Below are positions 47,578 through 60,500 of a stretch of 64,000 bases of DNA, piece by piece. The DNA comes from Hyphochytrium catenoides (lineage: Eukaryota > Sar > Hyphochytriomycetes > Hyphochytriales > Hyphochytriaceae), in assembly GCA_900088475.1 (NCBI GenBank), contig FLMG01003035.1:3951-67950 (forward strand), read 5' to 3'. The notes beneath the pieces were generated by a model. The model saw nothing but the letters and a program-made list of their open reading frames with translations. It was not told the origin of the DNA and made no database searches. Both the position numbers and the translations under genes were made by a program. Positions within the stretch are counted from its first letter, which is position 1. Each line of letters starts with the position of its first letter.

Positions 47578-50500
47578 TCAGATGCTGCGATAGTCCACAT
47601 TAGACCCGGTCTCCTGTTCACCGGCGGCCACAATGGCTTCTGCTTCCTCTAGCTCTTCCTTGTCCTCATACTTTCGCTTCTGATATTGGTTATATGCGAG
47701 CACACCCACGCCGACTAGCGCCAGGCCACCAACGACGGCTCCCAACTAAGAAGTGGACGAAATATTAGCTGTAGAACTATCCAAGGTGAGTAGATAAGCA
47801 GCGTATCATAACCATGGAAAGAAGGGGGACAAATGGGAGAAAGGAGAGCTCCACGGTATCTTAACAATAAGCTGAAAGAGAAGATAAAAAAGAAAGCGAG
47901 AGGCCCTATCACTTACACTGATGAAGGTGATGGCAGTCGTCGACAGACTGGAAGAAGTATTATCCTCCTTGTTAAAGTTCCCAGGTTTCCCACCAGTAGG
48001 GGAAGTAGTAGGAGCGCTACTAGGCTTTCCGTTGTTGCTTGGAGTGGGAGAGGCTGGAGCGCTGGGCCCCGGTGCTGGTGATGGTTGAGGACTTCGCGTA
48101 GGGATCGGAGAAGGTGCAGTGGTGGGTCCCGTTGGCGGGCTAGGAGTGGTAACTTGGCCGTTGCAGGTGACAGGGGTAGGGGCCCAGCAGCTGTGCACCG
48201 TGTTGTCGCTCGGCCAGGTAAATGTGCTCATCTTTGGGATAGATGACGGACAAACGGACTGTCCACGGCCCGCCGCAGGCTGAGGGAAGAGGTGTCAGGA
48301 CCAATTGTGACCAGGCAGATGACACTAGGGGAAGAAATAATAGAACAGAACGCCATCCACAAAAGTGAGACACTCAGTCTATAAAAAGTTCACGAGAAAA
48401 GACGTGCAGATTAGCGCAGAGATGGGAGGGACGACCGAAAAGGTAACTTAAAGCACAGTCCAACGTGAAAGAGTAGGGCGCTCCGCAATCTTGTATCTCG
48501 TCCCGCCTGACCTTGAAAGAACTGAGAGTGGCACCGTCAAGCTTCGCCTCTGCCCACTGCGTGGCGAGGTTGTTACCATTGGGCAGCATGTTGAACTCGC
48601 AAGGAACAGTGATGTCATCGCAATTCCTTGGAGTGAAGTATCCCAGCTACACCAAGAGAAAGCGAAAGGTAAGCTCTATAGAACTTCGTAGGGCCGTAGT
48701 TAAGAGTGTGACAGAAAAAGAGAAAGGGAAAGAAACAGAAAGAGACACAACGAAAAAGAAGGCCACAAAGACAGAGAATGAGCCGAAGAGAGCTAGAAAG
48801 AGCCCACTAGATAACCACAGATCTACAGTCTGTCAACTTACCCCGTAGTTACTGTTGACGCATGTATTGAAAGGATAAGGACAGGAAGGCGGGACATTGG
48901 CAACTTCTGTGCTATACTCAAAGGCGATAGCTCCTTGGATCTGTAAAGGAAGACAGGTAAGAGGAGACAAAGCTATTTAGAGCGAGAGGAGAGAGAGTGT
49001 GTTCAACTGGTAGTGATGAGCGAAGGGAAGGAAAGAGAGAGATACCTTTGGGAATGAAAGAGAGAGTTGAAGGGCAGGGAGGAGAAGAGCAGCGGCAAGA
49101 GGAGAGAGTAAGAAAGAGAGGGGAGGAAACCGATGAGAGATAGAGATATTGGGCGATAAAGGCGGCTCGCAGGCTATAGAGGGTGGCACTTACATAGTCA
49201 TTCATGTTCTCGATGATCATCCTTCATAGAGTAGTAAGTTCGAGCAAGGATCAGAAGATGTTGAGAGACGGATCAAAGAGATGTGCAACACGGCGAATGA
49301 TAGGACTGCCATTGGCCTACTTACTTTGCGTCATACCACGTCCGTTGAGCAAACCAGCCGTCTATGGTCGGAAATCCAGGGTTAAGACATCTGCCATTAA
49401 GACGTACCCAGTCAGAAGAGAGCAAAGATTCGCACGGAACAGTAAAGAGAAGAATGCGGCCAGACGAATGAAAGACGGGAGGAAGAGCATCAAACCTTAC
49501 CCGAACTCTGTGAATATATTGGGGATTATCATGCCCAAGTTTTGGTACACCTTCAGCAGTGGCACCAAAGGATTGTTTGAATCTGACCACTGCGTGATGG
49601 CCGGGTTGCAGAAGACATAGGGATTCAGCCCAATCCTAGGACACGGTGTCGAGAAAGCAGAGAGAGGTTTAGAATAGACCACAGTCACACTGCTTCCTCT
49701 TCATATCAATGCCACCTACCACTCAGCGGCATCTGTGCCGGATGGTGTCTCTGCACACTGATAGTACTGCAGGGTCACCTCTCGTTGAGGCGGGTCCGCA
49801 AGAGAGAGGCCAACAGGAATCTGTCGCATGCCGTGCGCACCACAGCCAGCGATAAAGTCTCGCATCTCCTGAATGAGCTTCTTTTGGCAAGGGGCGTTGC
49901 CTAGCGTGGGTCCCGCGGGCGGCGCATGGTTGATTTCATTCCCTACACAGAGACCATATCAGCATTTACAAGTCGCTTCTTCGTCTTAGAGCAACGTCCC
50001 ATCTCATCTATCTATCTACATCAGCTATGATGCTCTCTGTTCCTCTATAAGATCAGTTGGGGTCTCCGCTGTCTCTCCCCTTACTCGGTCTCTTTCCCCC
50101 ATGAGGAGTAACACTTCTATGCTGCTGCGTCTGTCTGTTCTCTCACACTCTTTCTCTCCCCCCACTCTGCTCACCGGCCTCGAACGCAAGCAAGTTGGGA
50201 TACTTGGAGAAGGCGTTGATGATAGCAAATGCTCTCGCCTTCATGTCAGTGGAATAACACGCGGGAGCAGGATCGCCTGTGATTGCACAGTTGTGGCATG
50301 CTGCGGCAACATCAATGATAGCATAGATCCCGGCCTCGCTAAGGGCGCACATGAAGGCGTCATGGTTCTGGCTGGGATCCACGGCATAGAGTCGAACCTT
50401 ACAAACGAGTGTAATAATAAGAGGGAGGCCAGCAAGGAGAGAGAACCCAAAGAGAAAAGAGGGAGAGAAAGAGGCACAGAAGACGAGAGTGAGAGAGGGA

Positions 50501-50923
50501 GCCAGGTTAGGTAAGGGGCTGATGAAGAGACTTGGAACTGGCAAGGAGGTTACCAGGTTAGCGCCTAACTGCTTGAGGTACGGGATATCTCTCTTCCAGA
50601 TGTGCGCGTACTTCTCCGTGAAATAGTCAAGACTGTTCTCGTTCAGCATTCCAGCGTTTGATCTAGGATAGTAAGCGACACCTGCAGAAAGCGACAGTAA
50701 TCAGCGTCAGGTACGTGGTCACAACGCTTCGAGAGGTGGCATAGGCAGAGCTATAAAGACCTTTCCATTGCACTTCCTTGCCCGTCACCGAGTCGAAAGT
50801 GCGATAATATGAGAATTTGATAGGGTTGAGCCACTGCGCCGATGCTCCCAAAATACGGTTGGCAGCGTGCCAGGACATCGCCGTCCATATTGCGAGTGTA
50901 GAGACAAAAGAGAGAGCTCGCAT
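47578..50923 (-). CDS. GH72 beta-1,3-glucanosyltransferase with C-terminal membrane anchor
   Basis: Eleven phase-consistent exons: 50923-50761, 50681-50554, 50397-50175, 49942-49720, 49635-49501, 49390-49325, 49221-49194, 48940-48842, 48646-48512, 48279-47917, 47745-47578. They give 576 residues, like Gas1. A signal peptide spans about 1-26 (MRALSFVSTLAIWTAMSWHA). The GH72 domain follows, with FYS-like Y-R-FDS start, DIPYLKQLGANLVRLYAVDP and AGIYAIIDV. The acid/base Glu is in GNEIN (E174) and the nucleophile Glu in FTEFG (E289). Characteristic YSTE and GYFTPRNCDD segments come next. A Cys-containing Ser/Thr/Pro linker precedes one membrane helix (about 512-540) and a 36-residue charged tail. 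GH72 enzymes cut and rejoin beta-1,3-glucan at the cell surface. Fungal Gas/Phr proteins are mostly GPI-anchored; here a true transmembrane helix with a tail replaces this. Confidence 0.92.
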
Positions 50924-53900
50924 GCTTTTGGAGGCGAAGGGTTTGGCTTTTCTTGCTTGTGTCAGAATCAAACTAAGAAGAACTTGGGTAGAGCCTCGAA
51001 AACTCTGGCCAAACTCCCTGCTTGGTCAGGGAGGATGGGGCTGCAGCAAGCTTGGAAGCAAGCCTAGCGGTGACAAGTTGTCTTCGTCCTGGTCACTATC
51101 TCTCTGCCCTAAAAGTGTTTCTGGGAACCACCACCGGTGTGCAAACCAGGCGGCCCAGCTATCCACTGTTTCAAGAGTGAATGATTCTGTCACAGTAGCC
51201 GTTAAGCCTTGACCTCCTTTAGATGGTCCTGAGCGTGCCTGACATTTCTGCAGCACCTGCTCCGCCTCGTTCTTTCTTCGTTACCTGGCTCCTCCTCGCT
51301 CTGCGGCAGCAGCGCGCGGCGGCGTCGGCCGCTGGTGCACGAAAGGGCGTGACTGACAAAGCAAGAGAAGAATCTCCAACAACTAATGAAGCTTTCACGC
51401 TTGTAAGAAAAATCTCAAGGCACTTAGTATAAGGTACTTTTGAAAGGTTCAGTTATGATTTATTCATGTTTGTTTCTTTCATTGAGAGGAAGTTTGCCAA
51501 CTACAACGCTTCAAAGGAACCAACTGAGTGTACAGCTAACAACGACTACTACAGGCCTACCAGGCTCAATAATCCTTTCTCCAGATTCCTTCTCTTACTT
51601 CTTACTCCAGTACATTGATTTTATTTTTGCTAGTTCCTCCTCCTCACCTATGAAAGGACGAAGAATATTAGGAACATCTAGTAAGAAAAAGGTGATTATG
51701 CTGCAGAAGGAGTGCCTGCTTCTTACATAAGCTTTCCCCTCCTCCATCGTCATCTCCGCGCAACAATAAAATAGAGGCTTTGTAATAGTAGCCTTTTATA
51801 TTCTAATAATGTTACTCATCATCAGAGGAAAGGAGAAAGAAGAAGGCAGAGCGTTTTATAATGGAAGAATAACAGCGATGATGATGAATGCCCGCTTCTT
51901 CTACTTCTCCTCCTCCATAGACAGAGGACCCTACCATTGTACCATTGTCGTTCTTCTGGTGCAGCAACCTTTATTTCTTAATGTCTCGTCGATGATAAAC
52001 ACTCTTACAAAGTTGTTTGATTGACGGAGCTAATGATCGGGATATCTCTTCCATATCACAACATTGTTCTTGCCTTCTTTCGGGGCCAGGTAGCGGTTGG
52101 TGGTCAATCTATCATTGGTAGCATAAAAGACTACTGAGGAAGGCAGAAAGCTAAGCTAACGACAACAATGGCTTACTTGACAATTGGAAGAGTCATCAGG
52201 TAGCGCTAAATTTTTCTCTATTTCGAAATGGTCTCTCCGAATCCTGCATCCTCTGAGTTTACATCGTCACTAGCTGGTTTCCGTCACCAGTCATCACAAT
52301 GAACTCCAATGTGAAGGTTCTTGATCCCCTAATTCTTGACTACAGTGCAGAAGTAGAAGAAAGACACTGGATCATATAAGATTTACGTAGGACGGCTAGG
52401 CTCCGTTCTTGAAGCTACACCACTGAAAAGAACCATTATTGGTCCCATATAATAATAATGGGGGACGGCGGACAGCTCAAAAAGATAGCCTTCTCTCTTC
52501 TTCGTGAATGGTACGATTCCTTTCATTGTCACAAAAGCCACTGCGAAGTTCACAAACAGTCAACTGCTACGAGTACTAACTACTAACCTTTCTAATTATA
52601 CAGACGGCAGCTCTTCAGCAAGGAGCTAATATTGGATGGGTTTCAGGAGGCTAATTCTACAGGTGCGAAATGTTGGTAGAGGATCAGTGCGGGGTGGTGG
52701 CGGCAGTGGATACAAGAAGTGTGAGAAAATACAGAACAACCCTTAAGTCCTCCCCTTACTTCTACCTCCTCTACAACTTACAAAGTTCTGCTCCTCCTGG
52801 TCTGTTTATAGATTCTGAGGCGACAGCTATTATCTATTCGTTGCTACTAGTCTCTTCTGATACCACACCTCCCCATCCTCATTGCTCCACCTTTCCACGT
52901 TCGTCGAAAACTGACTTACGCTAGGTGTCACTGGTTTCGAGCATATAAGTAGCAATCTTCTCTATCATCATCACATTCTTCTTCATCAAACGAAAAGGAT
53001 GTAGTTGAAGAAGATGCCTTTCCTCCAACAAGCAGCCAGCTGTTCATCAATCAGTCTCTTGCTCTGCTATCACAGTGTTAAATCTTTGCTGCATTGTGTT
53101 CTACGAGCAAGAGCTTGTAGATGGTTCCTTCTTCCTTTTACAGAGAAGAAGGAAAAGTACTAAATTACTACAATGTAATGCATTGAGTCTCCCTTCCCTG
53201 TGGTGAGCTCTTTATTGAAGCTTTCCGTCCTTTTAAAATCAGGCCAAATGACCGGCAGATTATTGGTCAATGGATCTCAATAATACATCCTCCAGTTGCA
53301 GTGGAACCCTAGCGTACACCGTAGTATCAATCCTCCCGCTATAGTAGTTAGGGTGTGTTTGTTAATTCTTGCTGGGTGTATGCAGCAGTGGTGGATGGGC
53401 TGGGGTGGGTATGCAGGTGTGAAGTTCCACCGTCCCACCCTCAGTGGCTTGTCCCCCCAGGCATTAGTAATGATTCAATCATATTCTTAGTGGTAGCCTT
53501 AGACTGGCCGTTAAGAATAGTACGCACCAGCAGGTTTACTAAAAGCCTTCCTACCATAGGATGGGTAGGCGCTTCTGTCGTTCCAAGTTGTATCGTTGCG
53601 TAACATAAGGGATTAAACACTCCGAATGGGTAGTGTATTGATTCTCCCTGTTTGCAGTAAAAAGCCTCAGGACTAAGAGAAGGCCAATGGGCTTTTAATA
53701 CTAATCAGTAATGGTAAAATGGCAGAATCTACATAAAAGTAAAATTTCTTTCAAAAATCAAAGTGTCTCTGGGGAGCTTTTAGCTTTGGATAAGAAGAGG
53801 CCAGTCATAGCTTAACTGTGTTTTATTCTCTTTTGTACAATTGTTTGAGTAGCGGTAGAATCCCTCCTTTTGAAGTTTGAGCTTCCACACTTTCCCCCCT

Positions 53901-54415
53901 GCCCACCCTCCTCTTCCTCCCTTATTCTAGATCGCACATCAACTGAGAGTCGCTGGATATTCTATTGTAGTCAAATGGATCCACCAGACAGAGTACGGCA
54001 TAGAGGGCAGCTTTCGAATACCTAAGAGGACTAGAAATGGCAGACAGAGTGTAGAGAGAGACGGCTGGAGGTTTGGTGCTGTGAAGACAGAGGGGCCATT
54101 GAGGTAGGATATCTAGCCTTGGTAAGACTGACATCCATGCGAGACAGAGCGAGCGTCAATAGACAATATTCTGAAGGGACAGTTCTGTGATCATCTCAGA
54201 CATTTGATCTCAGGAGTGAGAGAAGAACAGGAGAAACAGAGAGAGAGACACGCATCAGGCGGTATAAAGGTATAAAGAAGTGGGAGACAGAGCCATGCAA
54301 GAGAGAGAGAGTCAGAGCCGAAGGATGGCCAAAGGTCATTCGAGGGAGCTTTGTTATTGCTTAGCGCCCTAGCGTCACCTCGCCCCTAATGTCCCTCCTC
54401 AACTCTCTCCTGTTC

Positions 54416-54509
54416 NNNNNNNNNNNNNNNNNNNNNNNNNNNNNNNNNNNNNNNNNNNNNNNNNNNNNNNNNNNNNNNNNNNNNNNNNNNNNNNNNNNNN
54501 NNNNNNNNN
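54416..54509. other. Assembly gap (94 N)
   Basis: An N run in noncoding sequence upstream of the permease gene. Confidence 0.95.
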
Positions 54510-54654
54510 ATCTTCTACAGATATCCTGTAAGTGGCTCTGCCTTGGGATGGCACAAGGCTCCCTCTCTCTCTCTCTCTCACAGCTCCGAGTCCTTGCCCT
54601 TTCCCTTCCTCCTCACCTCACTTTCTGGTCACCTCCGTGTCTCTCTCTTCTCTC

Positions 54655-54659
<5 letters not shown>

Positions 54660-54692
<33 letters not shown>
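54660..54692. repeat. (CT)n microsatellite upstream of the permease gene
   Basis: A clean CT run within a CT-rich stretch (54560-54700), about 460 bases before the permease start codon and on its sense strand. Confidence 0.9.
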
Positions 54693-54695
<3 letters not shown>

Positions 54696-55155
54696 CCCTA
54701 TGCGCCCAGAACGTGGATGCTCTTGTCGCCTCCCAGCTACTCGCTCCTCTCCACTCTCATCCCTGTTGGAAGCATCCATCACAGGAGAGGCAGCACTGAA
54801 GCTGAAGCGGCGGTCCGGTTAAAGGGTCGCGACTGTGGAACGAGCAGCTCCTCCCCGCAGCGTCCCTGACGGCATTCACAAACTTACTCTCCTTCTCCAT
54901 CGCCACCATCATCTCCATTAGCAAGTGAGCTGAGAGACTCCAGTCAAAGAAGGATAGAGAGAGAGAGTATGCTCTTGATTGGGCGCGGACCTTCTTCATC
55001 ATCTTCCGCAGGCGCATAGAAAGAGCAAGGGTGGGAGAAAGAGACAGCACTTCTCTCTGAGGAGAGAGATCGCCTCATTTGTTCTCTGTCTCCTTCCATC
55101 TGCGTAGTAAGAGCGAGGTGCAAAAGTAGCGACCCGAAGAAGACAGAACTAAACC

Positions 55156-57000
55156 ATGGCCGCCCATCATCTGTGGCGAAGACTGACGCTCAAGAAGCCC
55201 GAGGAGGTCATTGCGGCTGAAGAATGCGGTGGAAAGCTGAGCAAATCTCTAAGTCTGTTTGATCTGCTCATGATCGGCGTTGGAGGCACCATTGGCGCTG
55301 GTATCTTCGATGCGTCTACCAAGATTATCGCGCTCAATGCCGGCCCTGCCGCGATCTTATCTTGGGTTATTGCTGGCATAGCAAGCTTTCTTGCAGGAAT
55401 CTCATTTATGGAGATGTCCACTCGAGTGCCCAGCTCTGGATCAACGTACGCTTACTCCTATCACGCTCTTGGAGAGTTCATGGCCAGTCTTTCTGGCTGG
55501 CTGCTGACGCTTGAGTTCGGCCTTTCAGCGGCAAGCGTAGCTCGTAGCTGGGGCAGTAAGATGGTAGCATGGATTGAGGAGCTTTCAGGCTCTCCGCCGC
55601 CCACCTGGCTAGACCATGAGAACGCTAACCTTCTTGGAGCGGTCATTATGATTGTCTGTGTGGGCATGGTGGCTGCCGGGCTCAATGTCTCTCGGCACTT
55701 TGTCAATGTGATGTCCATGATCAAGATTGGCATTGTTCTCTTCATCATCCTGGTCGGCTTCTCAGCGACTGAGACCAAGAACTATAGGCCATTCGTGCCT
55801 TCAGAAGATGAAACATCCAGATTTGGTCTGTCAGGCGTCATGGCAGGCGCTGTGCGAGCTTTCTTTGGCTTCATTGGCTTTGATGAGGTCTGCTGTCTCT
55901 CCGGGGAGACCAGAGACCCTGTCAAGACAATGCCTCGGGCAGTTGTAGGGGTACTGGCCATCACTGGCCTCCTGTCTACCTTGGCCACTGTGGCTCTGGT
56001 AGGAATGCGCAGCTATGTTGACATAGATGCAGAAGGAGGCTTTGCCAAGGCGTTTGTCGAGTCTGGGTTGCAGTGGGCCGGGTCCTTCACGCGCGCAGGA
56101 GAGGCTATTACGATGCCCCTTGTCGTCCTTGTAGCTTTCCTCGCACAGCCTCGTCTAATGTTTGCTATGGCAGAAGACGGGATGCTGCCTTCAGTCTTCG
56201 GCCGCGTCTCCGACAAGGGCGTTTTGTTGCACGGAACGCTCATTAGCGGCGGGATAATGGTGGTTCTAGCCTTTGCAGTGGGCTTTGCGGTGCTGGATGA
56301 GATTATTATTATGGGCATTCTCCTGTCCTTCAACATCACTAGCACCTCCGTGGTCATTGTGCGCTATAGAGATGACAGCCCCAAGCTCTCTGCCTACCTC
56401 TGGGGCGGATTCTTCGTTCTTTCGCTTGTCGCTGGATACTGCTGGCAGTATCTTGTGACTGAGGGCAGTGGAGGTGTGGTGGGGTACACTATCGCCGGTA
56501 CCGTCTCTTTCCTTTCGCTTGGCTTCGTCGTGGCCCTGATGGTCGTTTGCAGACAGACGAGAGATGACAACGTGCATGTCTACCGGGCCCCGTTGGTGCC
56601 GATAGTGCAGGCCATCGCTGTCTCCATTAACTGGTATCTCTTCGCGCAAACCCCTCCTAAGAATCTATGGGCCTTCTTCCTTTATCTAGCTCTCGCTGTC
56701 CTTAGCTACATGTTCTATGGCTATTTCAATAGTGTGGGCTATCTGACTGGCTGGAAGGAAATCTTAGAGCTTGGTGGGGATATGAGAAACACTGAGGGAG
56801 GTCGCTCCTCTGTCTTATCTTCAAGATTGAGCACAGAATCCGAGCTCTACAGCGGACAGAGGGGTCGCTCCACTATGGGAAAGTCCTTTGGAGAGACGTT
56901 CAGTGCGACGCCAGGGACAGTCTTCTTGGTATCCAACAGTCCCGCGCCGATGACAGAGAAGAAGGGACAAGGCAGTAACTCTTCACTGAAGGTACTCTGA
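55156..57000 (+). CDS. Cationic amino acid transporter (APC superfamily, SLC7 CAT type)
   Basis: One uninterrupted frame of 614 residues whose ATG sits in a good context (ACCATGG). The N-terminus matches CAT transporters: SLSLFDLLMIGVGGTIGAGI is the first helix with the substrate-binding GxGxGxG-like loop. Then come AGPAAILSWVIAGIASFLAG, MSTRVPSSGSTYAYSYHALG, ARSWGSKM, FFGFIGFDEVCCLSGETRDP (helix 6 with the family FDE signature) and RLMFAMAEDGMLPSVFGRVS. About 14 hydrophobic segments are visible. The C-terminus is hydrophilic and Ser-rich. The expected role is import of basic amino acids across the plasma or vacuolar membrane; the substrate is not provable from sequence. It has no introns, in contrast with its neighbours. 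Confidence 0.95.
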   Translation: MAAHHLWRRLTLKKPEEVIAAEECGGKLSKSLSLFDLLMIGVGGTIGAGIFDASTKIIALNAGPAAILSWVIAGIASFLAGISFMEMSTRVPSSGSTYAYSYHALGEFMASLSGWLLTLEFGLSAASVARSWGSKMVAWIEELSGSPPPTWLDHENANLLGAVIMIVCVGMVAAGLNVSRHFVNVMSMIKIGIVLFIILVGFSATETKNYRPFVPSEDETSRFGLSGVMAGAVRAFFGFIGFDEVCCLSGETRDPVKTMPRAVVGVLAITGLLSTLATVALVGMRSYVDIDAEGGFAKAFVESGLQWAGSFTRAGEAITMPLVVLVAFLAQPRLMFAMAEDGMLPSVFGRVSDKGVLLHGTLISGGIMVVLAFAVGFAVLDEIIIMGILLSFNITSTSVVIVRYRDDSPKLSAYLWGGFFVLSLVAGYCWQYLVTEGSGGVVGYTIAGTVSFLSLGFVVALMVVCRQTRDDNVHVYRAPLVPIVQAIAVSINWYLFAQTPPKNLWAFFLYLALAVLSYMFYGYFNSVGYLTGWKEILELGGDMRNTEGGRSSVLSSRLSTESELYSGQRGRSTMGKSFGETFSATPGTVFLVSNSPAPMTEKKGQGSNSSLKVL

Positions 57001-57136
57001 AAGAGGCTGTGATTGTGGATGGGACAGGAGGGCAAAGGTGCCAGCCTGTTCTTTGCCAACTTCATCTTCAATTATTTTTTGGGTGCTGCTTCCATGTCAG
57101 GCACAGGCTTAATATACTCTCTTCTATTAGTAAATC

Positions 57137-57142
57137 AATAAA
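57137..57142 (+). other. Candidate poly(A) signal for the permease gene
   Basis: AATAAA lies about 137 bases after the stop, a spacing similar to that of the candidate signal after CFAP57. Confidence 0.4.
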
Positions 57143-57517
57143 TATCTTCTCTATGTTTCTTCCTTTGACTCTTGCTCGGACTCGTGCTCTCATACTTCCG
57201 TTTCTGGCCCGACCTACTCGATCAGCGTCTCCCTCCCCTGTTCTCGTCGTCGGTGTCTTGAGCTCCCGCACTCTGTCTCAGTCCTAGCCTTCGCCCTATT
57301 ATATTACAGCCGCTATGCGGCACTCTCATAGTTGTCATGAAGCAGAAATGTCCACATGGTGCTTCTCTGTCTCTGCCTTTGTCACAGCTTTCCAATGTAA
57401 GAAGCCTGTCCGTAGTTGCGCTACCTCCAGTCTTCGTAGTACTCGAATGATGGTCCATGTGGCCTCAAAGGGGTTGGTGTATGATGCGACAGGCGCCAGC
57501 GAAAAGATTCCTCCGCC

Positions 57518-60500
57518 CTATATATGGCGCGGGACAGAAGGAAACTGAGTAGGAGAGAGTAGACTAGGAGGATAACCCTCCAAGCAGAGAATTATGGCTC
57601 CATCTACTCTTAGTAGAGGGAGGAAGGCAGAAACGAGAAGTAGTTTTGGCTAAACTTACGCGGACTCTTGCTGCTTCGCTGGGATACAACGCCTGCGTCC
57701 GGTCTGCCACTGTGTCCTGCCTTGTGAACGTCGGTAAGGTGGAAGACACGGAGGCGAGAGACGCGACGGAGAGGCCTTTGCCTTGCTGCTGAAGCATCTG
57801 CAAACTCCTCCTTTCAGCGTCCACTACAGCTGCCGACGCCTCATTGAGGGAGATCGCACTCTCCTCAAAGTCCAAGAGAGGAGAGGAGAGCATCTGCGGC
57901 TGGGAGACGACGGAGGGCGGGACAAGGAAGAGAGGGACACGAAGCATCCCTAGAAGCTGCATTCTCCTAGGATCTGCTGTTATATCCTCCTCGTCAATTG
58001 GCAGAGCCTAAGGTGGCCTATTAGCACTATGGTGGATGTCTAGTGGCGATGGAAGTGCTGACAAACCTCTGTTCTCACTGTGGGAGAAATGTCCTGCCTG
58101 TCCGTCACAGGGGATGAGGAAGAGACTCTTTCCTCCCCTTCCCCTCGCTCCTCATTTGCTCTGAGTTCTTCTAGTAGTTTCAGCTCTTTGATCATCTTCT
58201 TGCGCTTCAACAAGCGAACAATTGACTTCTGAAAGGCGACCCTTTTACAAAGAAAACGTTATGGAAAAAGCGGCTCTAAGGATCAAGGACTAAGCTTCAA
58301 AATGAGAAACGAGCAAGGGAGCCAGTGGGGAGAGTGAGACAAGAGCGGCACTTTGTGGAAAAAAAGAACCCGCCAGTAGTACCAGTATATTAGGTAAGGG
58401 ACCGTCACGGACGTCAGCGTGACGATCACTGCCAACTGCGCCGTCGTCCCATTTAGGCGAAAGTAGAATGTCATGATGAGCTGGGGATCCAATGCGGCGA
58501 CAGCGTTGCGCGTCATAGACCGCAACAATGGCCAAGTCGAGAGCAGGAGAAGATTTAGTAGAGCGAAAGAGAGAGAGAGAGAGAGAGAGAAAGAAAGAAG
58601 AGAAAGAGAAAGGTATTTAGGTCAGGTTTGGAAAACTCGGAGATGGAGGCTGAGGGAGACGAAGGAAAAGAAAGAGAGGAAGAGAGAAAAGTGGAAGAGG
58701 GGGGAGGGAGAGAGACCGAGAGATAGAGGAGAGACAGATGAGACAAGAGAGAGAGAGAAGAGAAAGAGAGAGACAGAGAAGAGAGGGAGAGAGAAGCAAA
58801 AGAGAGAAGGCGGAAGCAATAGTAGGCAAGCGCTCTTGCGCCCTCCTCCCTGCACACGCCAGTACCAGGGCGCGCTATAGAGCTGCAGAGCGCGGAAGAC
58901 GTACCTCAAATAACAGGATCACCAAGACGACAATGTTATAAGTTGTCAGCAGAATGTCTCCTCTCCCAGGAGTGTACGGGTGGACATAGAGGAAGTTATA
59001 CTTGTTCACATAGAACTTGATCCCAAAGTAGAAGGCCACGAAGGGCAGTACAGCTGGCGTCAAGCAGCTGCTGCAAAGACCTATAGCGAAAACGCTGAAG
59101 ACAGAGTGGTGGCTTAGAGAGCTGAGATGAAAAGGAAAGAGTAAAGGTAGCAACGGAAGGAAGGATTAGAGCAACCTACAGAAGAGAATCTGCAAAGTCC
59201 CAGCCGTAGAAGAACGGCCACGGTGCGTCTGCCTCCTCTCTATCCTTTGGCGTCAAAGATCGGAAGGTGATCCTAAACATCGGAGCAAGGAGCTTAAGAG
59301 TCATGCTGCCACCTAATGGCTATGCCTGTGGCCCACTTGGACGTTAACATCTCTTGCCTTCCATTTCCTGCAGATTCTAGTCTAATCCTCTCTCGAGTAA
59401 GTCCTGCTTTCTACCTCTGCCGCTCTGTTGCCCTAATCCTCTCTCCCGCTATGGATTCTGTCTGTCTGTCTCCCAGTCTCTGCCACATTTCCTCCGGTAC
59501 GTAGGAATGAAGCTGACTATATATGTACCTACCACGGCTGATAAAAGAGCCGTTGACTTGCTCTTGTGAGCGTAAGGCCGTTCCCCATCAGAGCTCTGGA
59601 GGAAGTATTTAGAGATGGAGTGAGAGGAAGAGGTGCAGCTTCTTTCTATGCTTCGGTTTCCTTCTCACCTTTGTAGCACGAACGTGATGAAGTACGGTCC
59701 AATGTTGACGTAGACAAACTTGTTCAGCACTGACCCGCGGAAGGAATAGAATTCCGAGTCAAATATGATCAAGAGAGAGGACGATCCCAAACTGTACATG
59801 ACGTAGGTGCTCTTCAGGGCAAAGAGCGTATCCGAAAAGGTGGGATCAGAGAGAGAGAGTGTGCGACAGAGAGGGAGAAAGAGGTGTGTGAGGAAAAGAA
59901 AGAGTTTTCGCGTCAGCGCCTAACAGGTATCCATTGAGAGAATATAAGCTTACCAGGAAGAGGTACAGAAAGCCCTTGAGCATAATACTTCTCTCTTTCC
60001 CCGAATGACTTGAATGGGGCTCCCACATGCCGAAGTAGAAGAGCATCAGAAGGATAAGGTAGTTCGTGAGCGCCTGTGACGCCATGACGGAGAGAGTCAG
60101 TCGGGTACATTCCCCTAGCTTCATCTTGGGCCGTTTTCTCTTACGTTCAAGACAGTGGGCAAGTACTGCACGATAAGACTTGCTACGAAGCCTCCTTTCT
60201 CTGTCAGCTCTCTATAGAACGGGGAAGTCGGAGACAGACCAATGTAGATGAGGAGGGCACCTGGGGTAGACAGGAGCACGAGAACCAGCAGCGTAATCAA
60301 GTTGAAGACGAAAAACAGGCACGTCTTCTCCAAGGAATAGCTCCTTCGGGTCTAGAGAAAGGTTGATGTACAGAGTAGCCGAGACAATGTGGGCAGAAGT
60401 TAGAGCCAATATGAGCAATTGTGGGCTAAAGAGAGTGAGCAGATAGAGGAAGACGGTGGCTACACTGTTCTTACCGTGTGGACCCAGTCAATATCCTCTG

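Larger units (their letters stand above)
50924..55155. other. Gene-poor, AT-richer intergenic region
   Basis: Over 4 kb separate two divergent genes. From about 51.4 to 53.9 kb the base composition is visibly more AT-rich than the genes and largely free of the CT repeats seen elsewhere. No open frame here exceeds about 100 codons or resembles a family, and I see no terminal repeats or transposase-like frame. CT repeats resume at 54.5 kb, shortly before the permease gene. Confidence 0.55.

Noticed and set aside
55461-56649. Antisense frames within the permease gene (105-127 codons)
   Set aside because: They are shadows of a strongly coding sense frame.
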